Shown piece after piece: positions 7,812 to 18,295 of a stretch of 55,378 bases of DNA. Source of the DNA: Nocardia arizonensis (lineage in GTDB: Bacteria; Actinomycetota; Actinomycetes; Mycobacteriales; Mycobacteriaceae); assembly GCF_001310275.1 (NCBI RefSeq), contig NZ_LGYZ01000061.1, positions 1-55,378 of the forward strand, written 5' to 3'. Under the pieces are notes generated by a model, which ran no database searches, had not been told where the DNA came from, and saw only the letters and a program-made list of their open reading frames with translations. Each line of letters opens with the position of its first letter. Positions within the stretch are counted from its first letter, which is position 1. The position numbers and the translations under genes were made by a program.

Positions 7812-9197
7812 ATGGTCCGCCGCGACACCGGTGGTCGAATCTTCCAGCTGCCGCGTCGTCCGGCGGGCGCGCCGCCCACCGGACGCATGGTGCGCGGCGC
7901 CAAATTGGCCGCGGTGCCGGTCGCCTTCGCGGGCCGCCGGGTCGCCGGTGTCGGCAAGCGCGCGCTCGGCCGGTCCGCCGCCGAAGTCGATCGCGAGATC
8001 CGCGCCAGGACCGCGCAGCACATGTTCGCGGTACTCGGCGAATTGAAGGGCTGCATCGCCAAACTCGGGCAGGTGCTGGCGGTCTATGAATTCGTGCTGC
8101 CCGCCGAGGTGGCCGCACCGTACCGCGAAGCGCTCGGCAAACTCCAGGATTCGGCACCCGCCATGCTGCCCGCGGGCGTGCACGCGGTCCTCGCCGACCA
8201 GATCGGACCGGACTGGCGCGCGCGCTTCCGGGAGTTCGACGACCGCGGTCCGGCCGCGGCCTCGGTGGGGCAGGTGCACCGAGCGGTCTGGCACGACGGA
8301 CGTCCGGTGGCGGTCAAGGTCATGTATCCCGGTGCGCGCGAGGCGATCGACGACGACCTGCACACCCTGCGCAGGCTGAGTCCCCTGTTCAACGCGCTGC
8401 TGCCGGGCGCGGACGCCCGGTCGGTGATCGACGCGCTGTGCGCCTATATCCGCGAGGAACTCGACTACGCGCTGGAAGCGCGCCACCAGTCGCGCTTCGC
8501 CGAGGCATATGCCGACGACCCGGATTTCGTGGTGCCGAGGGTGGTCGCGCAATACCCCGATGTGCTGATCACCGAATGGCTCGAAGGCGTGTCGCTGTCG
8601 CGGGTCATCGTGCGCGGCGACCCGTTGGAACGCGATCGGATCGGGCTGCTGATCCTGCGGTTCCTGTTCTCAGGACCGACCCGAGCCGGCCTGCTCTACG
8701 GCGACCCGCATCCCGGAAATTTCCGGGTCATGCCCGACGGGCGTCTCGGCGTGGTGGATTTCGGCGCGTGCGCGCCCTGGCCGTCGGGCTTCCTTGACAT
8801 GGTCAATGACATCGCGCCCGCCCTGCTCTCGTGCGAACCCCGCGCGCTCGAGGCGGCGATTCGGCGCAACGGCTACATCGCACCGGATCGCGCGATCGAT
8901 ATCGACACCGCGGCCGCGCAACTGGCCCCCGTACGCGACGCGGTGATCGCGCCGACCATCGACCTGGACCCGCGGTGGTTGCGCACCCATCTGACGACAC
9001 TGACCGAATTGCGCGTGACCAACGTGGTCCGTCAGATGACCATGCCCTCACCGCACACCACGGTCGCGCGCACGGCCGTGGCCGGACTCGGTCTGCTCGG
9101 TCAGTTGCGCACCACGCTGCCGCTGGCCGAGGAGTTCGGACGCTGGTTCCCGGAGGTGGTCGAAATCCTCGAGAACGTTCGAATCCACCGTCCTTGA
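7812..9197 (+). CDS. ABC1/AarF/UbiB family atypical kinase
   Basis: Protein-kinase-like protein of 461 residues. Visible: the KxGQ motif in GCIAKLGQVLAVYE (near 80-93), the alanine-rich loop AAASVGQVHRA with VAVKVMYPG carrying the nucleotide-binding Lys (about 155-175), catalytic DPHPGNF (about 300) and metal-binding VVDFGAC. Family members regulate or assist quinone and isoprenoid lipid metabolism and mostly act as ATPases. ATG at 7812 follows GAGGTGAG, so the upstream 22 in-frame residues are left out. Confidence 0.9.
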   Translation: MVRRDTGGRIFQLPRRPAGAPPTGRMVRGAKLAAVPVAFAGRRVAGVGKRALGRSAAEVDREIRARTAQHMFAVLGELKGCIAKLGQVLAVYEFVLPAEVAAPYREALGKLQDSAPAMLPAGVHAVLADQIGPDWRARFREFDDRGPAAASVGQVHRAVWHDGRPVAVKVMYPGAREAIDDDLHTLRRLSPLFNALLPGADARSVIDALCAYIREELDYALEARHQSRFAEAYADDPDFVVPRVVAQYPDVLITEWLEGVSLSRVIVRGDPLERDRIGLLILRFLFSGPTRAGLLYGDPHPGNFRVMPDGRLGVVDFGACAPWPSGFLDMVNDIAPALLSCEPRALEAAIRRNGYIAPDRAIDIDTAAAQLAPVRDAVIAPTIDLDPRWLRTHLTTLTELRVTNVVRQMTMPSPHTTVARTAVAGLGLLGQLRTTLPLAEEFGRWFPEVVEILENVRIHRP

Positions 9198-9204
9198 GCG
9201 TCGT

Positions 9205-9345
9205 TCAGGCGGCGAGGACCTCCGCGGCCGCGCGCTCACCGCTGCGGATCGCGCCGTCCATGTAGCCGGTCCAGAAATCCGCGGTTTCGGTTCCCGCCCA
9301 GTGGACGCCCGCGCGATACGCACACGTGGGTTCGCGGAAACCGGC
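9205..9345 (-). pseudogene. 3' remnant of a flavin monoamine oxidase gene
   Basis: The minus strand encodes [34 protein letters not shown] and a stop, the typical C-terminal end of FAD-dependent monoamine oxidases (the HWAGTE and SGERAA motifs contact FAD). The frame upstream of about 9345 no longer resembles the family, and about 400 expected N-terminal residues are missing because the next gene begins on the other strand. The preserved end argues for a recent deletion. Confidence 0.65.
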
Positions 9346-9462
9346 CACGGCGCCCGCGGCGAACCCGATCACCGCAGGTCGGAGTCGGTGTGCGGGAGGC
9401 GTTTCAAGTCTCCCTGACTTCGGGTGCGCGTGGCGGGCGCGGCTGTGGTTAGCTTTCGTGAC

Positions 9463-10740
9463 ATGAGCACGCCGCACACTGTCTCCTCCGCAGAATTCCT
9501 CCCGCGTGACACCGCGGATGTCGTTCGCACGGTGCGGGATTCACGAGGACGCGCCGAGCGCCTCATGGTGCGCGGCGGCGAGCCGCTCGACGAAGGGCTC
9601 GCGCTGCCCGATCAGCGCGCCGTCGTCTCGCTGCGGCGGATGAACTCGGTGCTCGACATCAACCTGGGCCGCCGCACCGTCCGGGTGCAGGCGGGCGCCA
9701 AGCTCTCCGATATCGACCGCCGTCTCGGCGCGCACGGACTCGGCTTGCCCATCGTCGGCGACCACCGCGACATCACCGCAGGCGGATTCGCCTCGGTCGG
9801 CGGCGTGAGCAGCGCCTCGCACCGCTACGGCCTGTTCACCGACCAGATCGTGGATCTGGAATACGTGGACCCTGACGGGCGCATCGGCACCTGCGGCCGC
9901 AGCCACCACACCGACCGGTTCCACCGTATCCTCGGCGCGGGCGGACGCGCGGGCATCATCACCGCGCTCACCCTCGACGCGATCGATATCGACAAGGACC
10001 ACACCTGGCTCACCACCGACGCCGATCGCTTCCTCGACTTCGACTCCTTCGTCGAGCACGCGCACGCCGAGATCGTGCGACCGGGCAACGCCGTGCTCCA
10101 GGTGGGTCGCTGGGTCGACACCGCGCCGCTGAAGGTGTCGCGTCCGGTCGGCACCGGCCACGTACAGCTCGGCACGGTCCGCTTCGGCCAATGGTCGAGC
10201 CTCTACCCCACCACACCCACCCGGTCACTGCGGGCGCGGCGCGAGGTCGGCACGCGCACCCGGAAGTCGTTGGGCGCCATCGCCTCGGCCGCGGGCGGGC
10301 GCGCCGGTATGCCGGTGCGCAACGCCGCGGCGGGCGCGCTCATGTTCGCCCCCAAGGTGCTGACCCTGCGCGACGCGGAATATCTCGCCGACACCGTCAT
10401 CAGCTCCTCCGAGCGCGGTCCCGCCTACCGTGTCGGCATCTTCGCGTCGCTGTCGAGCTACAGTTCGGTGTTCTACCGCCTGCACGACCTGTTCGCCGGA
10501 CACCGCGAGCGCAGCGGTTGTTTCACCGTCATCTCCGCCATGACCTACGGCGTGCGCTCGGCGTATCTGCGCGCCGAATCCGAGGCGCGCAACCTGCCGG
10601 TCGAGGATCACGGCCTCATCACCTTCACCTGCCGCCTGCGGCCCTCGGCGCTGCCCTCGGAACTGCTGCGCGACATCGTCGCGGGCATCGACGACATCTG
10701 CCTCTCCGAACACGCCCTGCGCTACGACTCGGCCGATTAG
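9463..10740 (+). CDS. FAD-binding (PCMH-type) oxidoreductase
   Basis: Protein of 425 residues with an N-terminal FAD-binding PCMH domain: [20 protein letters not shown], a strand [16 protein letters not shown], and the flavin loop [19 protein letters not shown] (about residues 103-121), followed by a substrate domain. The family includes oxidases and dehydrogenases such as alditol oxidase, cytokinin dehydrogenase and DprE1-like enzymes. No His or Cys in the usual GGHS position is seen for covalent FAD attachment. Substrate unknown. ATG at 9463. Confidence 0.8.
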   Translation: MSTPHTVSSAEFLPRDTADVVRTVRDSRGRAERLMVRGGEPLDEGLALPDQRAVVSLRRMNSVLDINLGRRTVRVQAGAKLSDIDRRLGAHGLGLPIVGDHRDITAGGFASVGGVSSASHRYGLFTDQIVDLEYVDPDGRIGTCGRSHHTDRFHRILGAGGRAGIITALTLDAIDIDKDHTWLTTDADRFLDFDSFVEHAHAEIVRPGNAVLQVGRWVDTAPLKVSRPVGTGHVQLGTVRFGQWSSLYPTTPTRSLRARREVGTRTRKSLGAIASAAGGRAGMPVRNAAAGALMFAPKVLTLRDAEYLADTVISSSERGPAYRVGIFASLSSYSSVFYRLHDLFAGHRERSGCFTVISAMTYGVRSAYLRAESEARNLPVEDHGLITFTCRLRPSALPSELLRDIVAGIDDICLSEHALRYDSAD

Positions 10741-10880
10741 ACTCTGCCGCACCGCAATAGTCGCCCAGCGATAGCTCCCGACCCGGGACGCTGCCGGTTC
10801 GGCGGCCGCGGGACGACACCGTCGCCCGGGGTGTCGATGCATGTGATCAGCGTTCATCCACGTGAAGGTTGCTGTCGACA

Positions 10881-11624
10881 ATGCTCGAATTCCGCGCCGC
10901 CCCCGGGCGTCTCACCGATCGCCTGCGCCGCCGCGATCCCGCGGCTACCTGTCCCGCCGGTCTGTGCGTGCTGGTCACCGAGGCATGTTCCGACATCGGC
11001 CGCGCCACCGCGACCCGATTGGCCGGGCGCGGAATGCGTCTGGTGTTGGTGGACCGGCACGCCGACCGCCTGGCCGAGGTGCGCGAGCGGATCACCGCCT
11101 CGGGCGGCCTCGCTCGCGAGCGCCGCTGCGACCTGTCGGCGCTCGGCGATATCGATCAGCTGGTGGAGTGGGTGCGCGGCGAATTCGGCGCGGTGGACGT
11201 GCTGGTCAACAATGCCGACGCCACGCTGCGCGCGGTCGCGCCGTCACCGGATCGCTTCCGCGACTATCAGCGCAGTATGGCCGCCAACTACTTCGGTCCG
11301 TTGCGCCTGACGCTCGGACTCGTTCCGGCCCTGCGGCTCGCACGCTCGGGTCTGGTGGTCAATGTGGGTCCGCGACCGCTCGCCGAGACATGTTTCGCGG
11401 GGGCGACGGCCGCATGGTCGACCTTCGGCCATTGCGCCGATGCCGAGTTGGCGCAGCAAGGCATCCGTGTGTGCGCGGTAGATACGGCCCCGGCATCGAA
11501 CGAGCGCGCCACGATCGCCGCGCACGGGGTGGAAACAGCCATCCGTGAGCGACACCGCCCGTCCGCGTCCCGGCGGTCGCGCGCTCCGCGCGGTCCGGGC
11601 GGAATATCACCGCACGGCGGCTGA
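10881..11624 (+). CDS. SDR-family protein lacking catalytic residues
   Basis: Rossmann-fold protein of 247 residues. The N-terminal cofactor motif is VTEACSDIGRATA where TGxxxGIG is usual, VDVLVNNADA replaces NNAG, the strand VVNVGP lacks the usual Ser, and FAGATAAWS stands where YSASKAAL is expected, so Tyr and Lys are replaced by Phe and Thr. The fold looks intact but classical dehydrogenase chemistry is unlikely. Start ATG 10881 has GAAGG 13 bases upstream. The last 35 residues are basic and low-complexity. Confidence 0.75.
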   Translation: MLEFRAAPGRLTDRLRRRDPAATCPAGLCVLVTEACSDIGRATATRLAGRGMRLVLVDRHADRLAEVRERITASGGLARERRCDLSALGDIDQLVEWVRGEFGAVDVLVNNADATLRAVAPSPDRFRDYQRSMAANYFGPLRLTLGLVPALRLARSGLVVNVGPRPLAETCFAGATAAWSTFGHCADAELAQQGIRVCAVDTAPASNERATIAAHGVETAIRERHRPSASRRSRAPRGPGGISPHGG

Positions 11625-11648
11625 ACCCGCGCTTCGCGAACACGGAAG

Positions 11649-11678
11649 CGCCCCACCGGGAATGGTCCCGATGGGGCG
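11649..11678. terminator. Hairpin between convergent SDR and ctaF genes
   Basis: CGCCCCACCGGGA (11649-11661) pairs with TCCCGATGGGGCG (11666-11678) with one mismatch and a four-base loop. It lies between two converging stop codons and probably ends transcription from both sides. There is no clear T run. Confidence 0.6.
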
Positions 11679-11700
11679 TCGTCGTTCGTACCTGTCGCCG

Positions 11701-12117
11701 TCAGTGCTTCTCGGGGCCGAGGTAGTACTCGAAGACCAGACCGGCGGCCGCGGACAGGACGCACACCACGCCGATGCCGATCAGCCAGAACTGGAAGAAG
11801 GCCAGACCCAGCGCGGTGATCGAGCCCGCACCCGCGAGCAGGATGGGCCAGAAGCTGCCGGGCGAGAAGAAGCCCAGGTCGCCCGCGCCGTCCACGATCT
11901 CGGCGTCCTCGTAGTCCTCGGGACGCAGGTCGAGGCGACGCGCGACGAACCTGAAGTAGGTGCCGATGATCAGCGACAGTCCGGCCGTCAGCACGATGGC
12001 CGTGGTGCCCGCCCATTCGACGCCGGTGCGCGACTGGCCGGTGAAGAATCCGTACACGACCGCCACGATGACGAAGAACACCGTGAGCAGCTCGAAAATC
12101 CGCGCTTCGATCCTCAT
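11701..12117 (-). CDS. ctaF: Cytochrome c oxidase subunit IV, actinobacterial type
   Basis: Membrane protein of 138 residues with four hydrophobic segments (about 5-27, 36-55, 90-107, 112-133), typical of the actinobacterial aa3 oxidase fourth subunit. It belongs to the bcc-aa3 supercomplex in the cytoplasmic membrane. It begins 14 bases after the ctaC stop, in the Rv2200c-Rv2199c order, so ctaC-ctaF form an operon. Confidence 0.93.
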   Translation of the reverse strand: MRIEARIFELLTVFFVIVAVVYGFFTGQSRTGVEWAGTTAIVLTAGLSLIIGTYFRFVARRLDLRPEDYEDAEIVDGAGDLGFFSPGSFWPILLAGAGSITALGLAFFQFWLIGIGVVCVLSAAAGLVFEYYLGPEKH

Positions 12118-12131
12118 ATCAGATCAGTCCC

Positions 12132-13214
12132 TTACTTTGCCTCGGCCGCGGTCTTGGTGGTGCGATCGGTGTTGAAGGGCCGGGTCGAGGTGGCGACCGG
12201 GGACTCACCGATGGACTCGAGGGCCTCGGCATTGGTCATACCCGACTTGCGGCCGTCGATGTACTTGGTGAACTTCTCCGGCGACACCGCGCGGACCTCG
12301 AAGTTCATCATCGAGTGGAACGTGCCGCACATTTCGGCGCAGCGACCGACGAACGCGCCCTCACGCTCGATCTTGGTGATCTGGAAGACGTTGTCGGAGT
12401 GGTTCTCCGCCGGGTTCGGCATCACGTCGCGCTTGAACAGGAACTCCGGCACCCAGAAGGCGTGGACGACGTCCATGGCGGCGAGCTGGAATTCGATGAC
12501 CTTGCCGGTGGGCAGCACCAGTACCGGGATCTCGCTGGAGGTGCCCACGGTCTCGACCGTGTCGTAGTGCAGGTAGGACAGGATGTCGTTGGCGGGCTTG
12601 CCATGGACCGGACCCGGCTGGGGATGCCCGTCCTTGGTGAGTTCGGCGTACTCCGCGAGCTGGGCCTTGGCCTGATCCTCGCGCACGGTGTCGATGCCGG
12701 CGAACTTGTAGCCGTCCTTGAAGTCGACCTCGCGGTAACCGAACTTCCAGTTCCACTGGAAGGCGGTCACGTCGACGGTGACGTCGGGATCGGCCACCTT
12801 CTCGTTCACAAAGTTCTGCACGACGACGGTGAAGTAGAACAGCACCGCGATGATGACGAACGGGATGGCGGTGTAGGTCAGCTCCAGCGGCACGTTGTAG
12901 CCGGTCTGGCGCGGGAACTCCGGGGAGTCCTTCTTCTTGCGGTGGAAGGTGACCGTCCAGAAGGTCAGGCCCCACACCAGCACGCCCATCACCAGCGCGG
13001 CGACGATCGACCAGGTCCACAGTTCCCGCATGCGGGTGGCCTGCGGGGTGACTCCTGACGGCCAGCCGAACCGCAGCCACGGATTGTCGATCGAGCAGCC
13101 CGAGACGAGCAGCGCGGTGATCCCGAGGGACACCGCCAGCCCGGCCCGCCGAAGCATGCGGCCCCGACCCGGGACAGGTCGCGCCCCGATCTCTTCGCTC
13201 GCCTTGTGCGCCAC
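12132..13214 (-). CDS. ctaC: Cytochrome c oxidase subunit II (CuA subunit)
   Basis: Lipoprotein of about 360 residues carrying the CuA centre that takes electrons from the cytochrome bcc complex. Visible: a signal peptide with lipobox VSGC (Cys near residue 40), two membrane helices (about 65-85 and 105-130), FQWNWKFGY, the CuA His in VHAFWVPEF, and CAEMCGTFHSMM (Cys-x3-Cys-x3-His-x2-Met) near the C-terminus. GTG at 13214 is chosen because AGGAAGG lies seven bases upstream; GTG at 13220 is the alternative. The open frame runs on to 14174 but crosses the repeat array and asnB and is not coding there. Confidence 0.93.
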   Translation of the reverse strand: MAHKASEEIGARPVPGRGRMLRRAGLAVSLGITALLVSGCSIDNPWLRFGWPSGVTPQATRMRELWTWSIVAALVMGVLVWGLTFWTVTFHRKKKDSPEFPRQTGYNVPLELTYTAIPFVIIAVLFYFTVVVQNFVNEKVADPDVTVDVTAFQWNWKFGYREVDFKDGYKFAGIDTVREDQAKAQLAEYAELTKDGHPQPGPVHGKPANDILSYLHYDTVETVGTSSEIPVLVLPTGKVIEFQLAAMDVVHAFWVPEFLFKRDVMPNPAENHSDNVFQITKIEREGAFVGRCAEMCGTFHSMMNFEVRAVSPEKFTKYIDGRKSGMTNAEALESIGESPVATSTRPFNTDRTTKTAAEAK

Positions 13215-13509
13215 GCTCACGCCTTCCTGGTCGCCACACATTCCGACATATGCGCCACCGGATGCGATCTTCCCGGCGACACGTTCCAAGCACGTTCCGG
13301 TCGCCCACCGGCCGCGGCGCGATGCGCGCACGCCGCCTGAGAACGACCTGAGTACTACGCAGCGTAGACCAAACCGGCGCACCGTATGTCGTCGGGTCGG
13401 ATTCGACACTCCGCCGGCGAACCCCCACCCCGCGACCGAGGAACGACCACCGGGCAAAACCCCTGGAAACCCTGTCGACAGCACCCGGATTCCCCCGAAC
13501 ACCCCCGCA
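13215..13509. other. Upstream region of ctaC
   Basis: Noncoding stretch between ctaC and the repeat array. It holds the ctaC ribosome binding site and a small dyad, CTACG-CAG-CGTAG (13355-13367), about 140 bases upstream of ctaC that could be a regulator site. No convincing promoter hexamers or gene could be picked out. Confidence 0.4.
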
Positions 13510-13803
13510 TCGACCGCTCGGACGCGAGACCCCAAGGGCCGCGAACCCCGCCGTGCCGAAGGCACGGCCAGAGACACAGTTCGCGGCCGTCTCGCGTCCG
13601 AGCGGTCGAGACAATGCGCCGCAGGCGCGAGTATCGGCCGCTCGGACGCGGGACATAAGGGGCCGCGAACCCCGCCGTGCCGGAGGCACGGCCAGAGACA
13701 CAGCCATACAATGCGACGAAGTCGCGAGTATCGGCCGCTCGGGCGCGAGACACAAAGGGCCGCGAACCCGCCGCGCCGAAGGCGCGGCCATAGACACAGG
13801 AGG
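13510..13803. repeat. Array of three structured repeats in the asnB leader
   Basis: Three units end with nearly identical AGAGACACAG or ATAGACACAG at 13579, 13702 and 13799. Each has TCGRCCGCTCGG, GGGCCGCGAACC and a terminal hairpin: CCGTGCC-GAA-GGCACGG (13551-13567), CGTGCC-GGA-GGCACG (13676-13690) and CGCGCC-GAA-GGCGCG (13772-13786). The inverse element GTCTCGCGTCCGAGCGGTCG occurs at 13589-13608. Stem bases differ between copies but remain paired. The last unit supplies part of AGGAGG (13798-13803) before asnB. Confidence 0.85.
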
Positions 13804-13814
13804 TTGCCGACACC

Positions 13815-15758
13815 GTGTGCGGACTGCTCGGATTCCTGACAGCTGACGCGGCGACATCCGATGTGGTGGACCAGGTCTACGACGCCCTGCACTGCATGCG
13901 CCACCGCGGACCGGACGAACGCGGCACCTGGCACGACGCCCATATGATTTTCGGCTTCAACCGGCTGTCGATCATCGACATCGAACATTCGCACCAGCCG
14001 CTGCGCTGGGGACCGGCGGACAATCCGCAGCGCTACGCGCTGACTTTCAACGGCGAGATCTACAACTACCTGGAATTGCGCGCCGAGCTCGCCGAGGCGC
14101 ACGGCGCGGAATTCCCCGACGGCGGGATCTTCGCCACCGAGGGCGACTCCGAGGCCATCGTGGCGGCCTTCCACTACTGGGGTCCCGAGGCCGTGCGGAA
14201 ACTGCGCGGCATGTTCGCGTTCGCCATCTGGGACACCGAGACCCGGGAGCTGTTCCTCGCGCGCGATCCGTTCGGCATCAAGCCGATGTTCCTCGCCACC
14301 GGCCCCGGCGGCACCGCCTTCGGCAGCGAGAAGAAGTCGCTACTGGATCTCCTGCCCGCTCTGCGGCTGGGCGACGAACTCGATCCGCGCGCGCTCGAGC
14401 ACTACACGGTTTTGCAGTACGTGCCGGAGCCAGAGACACTGCACGCGGGCGTCAGGCGGCTGGAGTCGGGGACATACGCCACCGTGCGGGCGGGCGCGGA
14501 GCCGGTGGTCACCCGCTATTTTCGTCCCGACTTCCGGGCGCGGTCCTTTGCGGCGGGCGCCGAGCAGGAGCGCTATCGGGAGATCGCCGCGGCGCTCGAG
14601 GATTCGGTCGCCAAGCATATGCGCGCCGATGTCACCGTCGGTTCGTTCCTGTCCGGCGGTATCGATTCCACCGCGGTGGCGGCGCTGGCCATGCGGCACA
14701 ATCCGAAGCTCATCACCTTCACCACCGGTTTCGAACGCGAGGGCTATTCGGAGGTCGATGTGGCGGCCGAGAGCGCCGAGGCCATCGGCGCGCGCCATAT
14801 CGTCAAGGTGGTCTCGCCGGCCGAATTCGCGGCGGCCATTCCTGAGATCGTCTGGTACCTCGATGATCCGGTGGCCGATCCGGCCCTGGTCCCGCTGTAT
14901 TTCGTCGCGAAGGAGGCCCGTAAGCACGTCAAGGTCGTGCTGTCGGGCGAGGGCGCCGACGAGTTGTTCGGCGGCTACACCATCTACCGGGAGCCGCTGT
15001 CGCTCAAGCCCTTCGAATACCTGCCCAGGGGGCTGCGCAGGCTCGCGGGACGGCTCTCGGACCGGATCGCGGACGGCACGCGGGGCAAGAGCCTGCTGCA
15101 CCGCGGTTCGCTCACCCTCGAGGAGCGCTACTACGGCAACGCCCGCAGCTTCAGCGACGCCCAGTTGCGCGCCGTGCTGCGCGAGTTCCGGCCCGAATGG
15201 ACTCATCGCGACGTGACCGCGCCGATCTACGCCGAGTCCGCGGGTTGGGATCCGGTGGCGCGGATGCAGCATCTGGATCTGTTCACCTGGCTGCGCGGGG
15301 ACATCCTGGTGAAGGCCGACAAGATGACGATGGCCAATTCGCTGGAGCTGCGGGTGCCGTTCCTGGACCCGGAGGTCCTGAAGGTCGCCGAGGGCCTGCC
15401 CTACGACAGCAAGATCACCAAGGAGACCACCAAGTTCGCGCTGCGCCAGGCGCTGGAGGGCATCGTGCCCGCCCACGTGCTGCACCGCGCCAAACTGGGT
15501 TTCCCGGTGCCGCTGCGGCACTGGCTGCGCGGCGCCGAACTGTTCGACTGGGCACAGGCGCAGATCGCCGATTCGCAGACCGATCACCTGCTGGACAAGA
15601 CGGTGATCAAGACCATGCTCGACGACCACCGCGCGGGCCGCTCGGATCACAGCAGGCGACTGTGGACGCTGTTGGTGTTCATGGTGTGGCACGGCATCTT
15701 CGTCGAGGAGCGCATCAAGCCGGAGATCCAGGAGCCGGTTTACCCGGTGTCGCTGTAA
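13815..15758 (+). CDS. asnB: Asparagine synthetase (glutamine-hydrolysing)
   Basis: Enzyme of 647 residues that makes asparagine from aspartate, ATP and glutamine. The GTG start gives MCGLLGF, placing the catalytic Cys at position 2 for the N-terminal glutaminase domain (to about 220; RGPDERG and FNGEIYNY visible). The synthetase domain has the PP-loop SGGIDST near 281 and GEGADELFGGY near 380. It matches Rv2201 beside ctaC. Some homologues amidate cell-wall diaminopimelate rather than aspartate, so that alternative stays open. The leader is made of structured repeats. Confidence 0.92.
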   Translation: MCGLLGFLTADAATSDVVDQVYDALHCMRHRGPDERGTWHDAHMIFGFNRLSIIDIEHSHQPLRWGPADNPQRYALTFNGEIYNYLELRAELAEAHGAEFPDGGIFATEGDSEAIVAAFHYWGPEAVRKLRGMFAFAIWDTETRELFLARDPFGIKPMFLATGPGGTAFGSEKKSLLDLLPALRLGDELDPRALEHYTVLQYVPEPETLHAGVRRLESGTYATVRAGAEPVVTRYFRPDFRARSFAAGAEQERYREIAAALEDSVAKHMRADVTVGSFLSGGIDSTAVAALAMRHNPKLITFTTGFEREGYSEVDVAAESAEAIGARHIVKVVSPAEFAAAIPEIVWYLDDPVADPALVPLYFVAKEARKHVKVVLSGEGADELFGGYTIYREPLSLKPFEYLPRGLRRLAGRLSDRIADGTRGKSLLHRGSLTLEERYYGNARSFSDAQLRAVLREFRPEWTHRDVTAPIYAESAGWDPVARMQHLDLFTWLRGDILVKADKMTMANSLELRVPFLDPEVLKVAEGLPYDSKITKETTKFALRQALEGIVPAHVLHRAKLGFPVPLRHWLRGAELFDWAQAQIADSQTDHLLDKTVIKTMLDDHRAGRSDHSRRLWTLLVFMVWHGIFVEERIKPEIQEPVYPVSL

Positions 15759-15776
15759 TCCGCTCGCCGTACGGAC

Positions 15777-15808
15777 GCGGCCCCCGGAACCGTGGTTCCG
15801 GGGGCCGC
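15777..15808. terminator. Bidirectional hairpin between asnB and adoK
   Basis: A 15-base perfect inverted repeat, GCGGCCCCCGGAACC (15777-15791) and GGTTCCGGGGGCCGC (15794-15808), lies between two converging genes. It lacks a T run. Confidence 0.75.
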
Positions 15809-15839
15809 GTCATCCGGTTCGGGGGTCGGCGCCGCGCGT

Positions 15840-16931
<1,092 letters not shown>

Positions 16932-17037
16932 CTACCCGAATGCACGAGATCGGTCGGTGCGCCAACCGCGCGCACCGACGTCACCACGGGAACTCAGCCC
17001 AGATTAGTTGAACTCGGCCCGGATCAGGGGACCCCGG

Positions 17038-17388
17038 TCAGTTGAAGGAGTCGCCGCAGGCGCAGGAGCCGGTGGCGTTGGGGTTGTCGATCGTGAAGCC
17101 CTGCTTCTCGATGGTGTCGACGAAGTCGATGGACGCGCCCTGCACGTACGGCGCGCTCATCCGGTCGACGGCCAGCGTGACACCGCCGAAGTCGACGGTG
17201 AGGTCGCCGTCGAGGGTGCGGTCGTCGAAGAAGAGTTGGTAACGCAGGCCGGCGCATCCGCCCGGCTGTACCGCGATACGCAGCGCCAAATCGTCGCGCC
17301 CTTCCTGGTCCAGCAGCGCCTTGGCCTTGCTTGCGGCAGCCTCGGTCAGAGTCACACCGTGGGTGGTCGTCTCGTTCTGCACAGTCAT
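17038..17388 (-). CDS. erpA: A-type iron-sulfur carrier (ErpA/HesB family)
   Basis: Protein of 116 residues with the three cluster-binding cysteines in GGCAGL (near residue 45) and SCACGDSF at the C-terminus. A-type carriers bind and hand over [2Fe-2S] or [4Fe-4S] clusters to client enzymes; lipoate synthase in this window is a plausible client. ATG at 17388 has AGGAGA just upstream. Corresponds to Rv2204c. Naming between ErpA and IscA is not certain. Confidence 0.9.
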   Translation of the reverse strand: MTVQNETTTHGVTLTEAAASKAKALLDQEGRDDLALRIAVQPGGCAGLRYQLFFDDRTLDGDLTVDFGGVTLAVDRMSAPYVQGASIDFVDTIEKQGFTIDNPNATGSCACGDSFN

Positions 17389-17612
17389 GAACTCTCCTAA
17401 AGGGACAGCTGTGGTCAACCCGTGAACAGCGCACGGCTCCTTGGTGAGCAACACCGTCCGGCGGGCTGCTATTCCCATCTTGCCACTTCCGCGTCGCCGG
17501 CCGGGCGAGACCTCCCGTGTCCCGCATCGCGGCGGGCAGGTCGGAGACATGTCACACATTCGCCGCCCGACCGCATTTCCCGTGCGGTATGCCATCGAAT
17601 AGCCTGGTCGGT

Positions 17613-18284
17613 GTGAAATTGTTCCGTCGCGGCGAGTCCAGCAGCACCGACGCGACCGCCGACACCACGGCGGACGCGAACGGTGACCTGACCGCAAGTC
17701 CCACCCGAAGTTCGACCACGGCGACCCTCGGCAAGGGCCGCCCAACCCCCAAACGTCGTGACGCGCAGGGCAAGCGCCGGGGGCCGATCGCCCCGGCGCC
17801 GCTGACCGCCAAGGAGGCCAGGGCACGGCGCAAGGCCACGCGCGGCACCAAGGAGGATCGCAGGGCGGCCTCGGCCGAGCGCAAACTGGCCGCGCAGGAT
17901 CGCCGCGCGCGCATGCTCGCGGGCGAGGACAAATACCTGCTGCCGCGCGACCAGGGTCCGGTGCGCGCCTATGTCCGCGACGTGGTCGACGCCCGGCGCA
18001 ATCTGGTCGGGCTGTTCATGCCGATGGCGCTGGTGCTTATCCTGTCGATGTTCGCGGCGCCGCGACTCCAGACCATCGTGACCCTGGCCATGCTGGTGAT
18101 GATGCTGTTCATGGCGATCGAGGGCGTGCTGCTCGGTCGCATAGTCAGCAAGCGGGTGCGCGAACGCTTCCCGAACAACACCGACAGCGGATTCAAACTG
18201 GGCTGGTACGCATTCGTGCGGGCCTCCCAGATCCGCAAGATGCGCGCGCCCAAGCCGCGCGTGGCCCCCGGCGACGCCGTCTGA
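17613..18284 (+). CDS. DUF3043 membrane protein (Rv2206-like)
   Basis: Protein of 223 residues. The first 90 are charged and disordered, rich in Arg, Lys and Thr. A conserved core LLPRDQGPVRAYVRDVVDARRN (given here only as its boundaries, about residues 109-130) leads into two membrane helices (about 133-150 and 155-173). The C-terminal tail is basic. GTG at 17613 (MKLFRRGES). It diverges from the Fe-S carrier gene across a 224-base gap that should hold both promoters. Function unknown. Confidence 0.85.
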   Translation: MKLFRRGESSSTDATADTTADANGDLTASPTRSSTTATLGKGRPTPKRRDAQGKRRGPIAPAPLTAKEARARRKATRGTKEDRRAASAERKLAAQDRRARMLAGEDKYLLPRDQGPVRAYVRDVVDARRNLVGLFMPMALVLILSMFAAPRLQTIVTLAMLVMMLFMAIEGVLLGRIVSKRVRERFPNNTDSGFKLGWYAFVRASQIRKMRAPKPRVAPGDAV

Positions 18285-18295
18285 GACGTACTCTC

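Noticed and set aside
13510..13803. Possible CRISPR array
   Set aside because: Repeat units are of unequal length, internally palindromic and end to end with no unique spacers of constant size, and there are no cas genes apart from the unrelated Cas4-like nuclease.
12132..14174. Continuous 680-residue minus-strand frame covering ctaC and beyond
   Set aside because: The part beyond about 13220 crosses the repeat array and the asnB 5' end, is Arg/Pro-rich low-complexity, and ctaC has its own ribosome binding site and signal peptide start.
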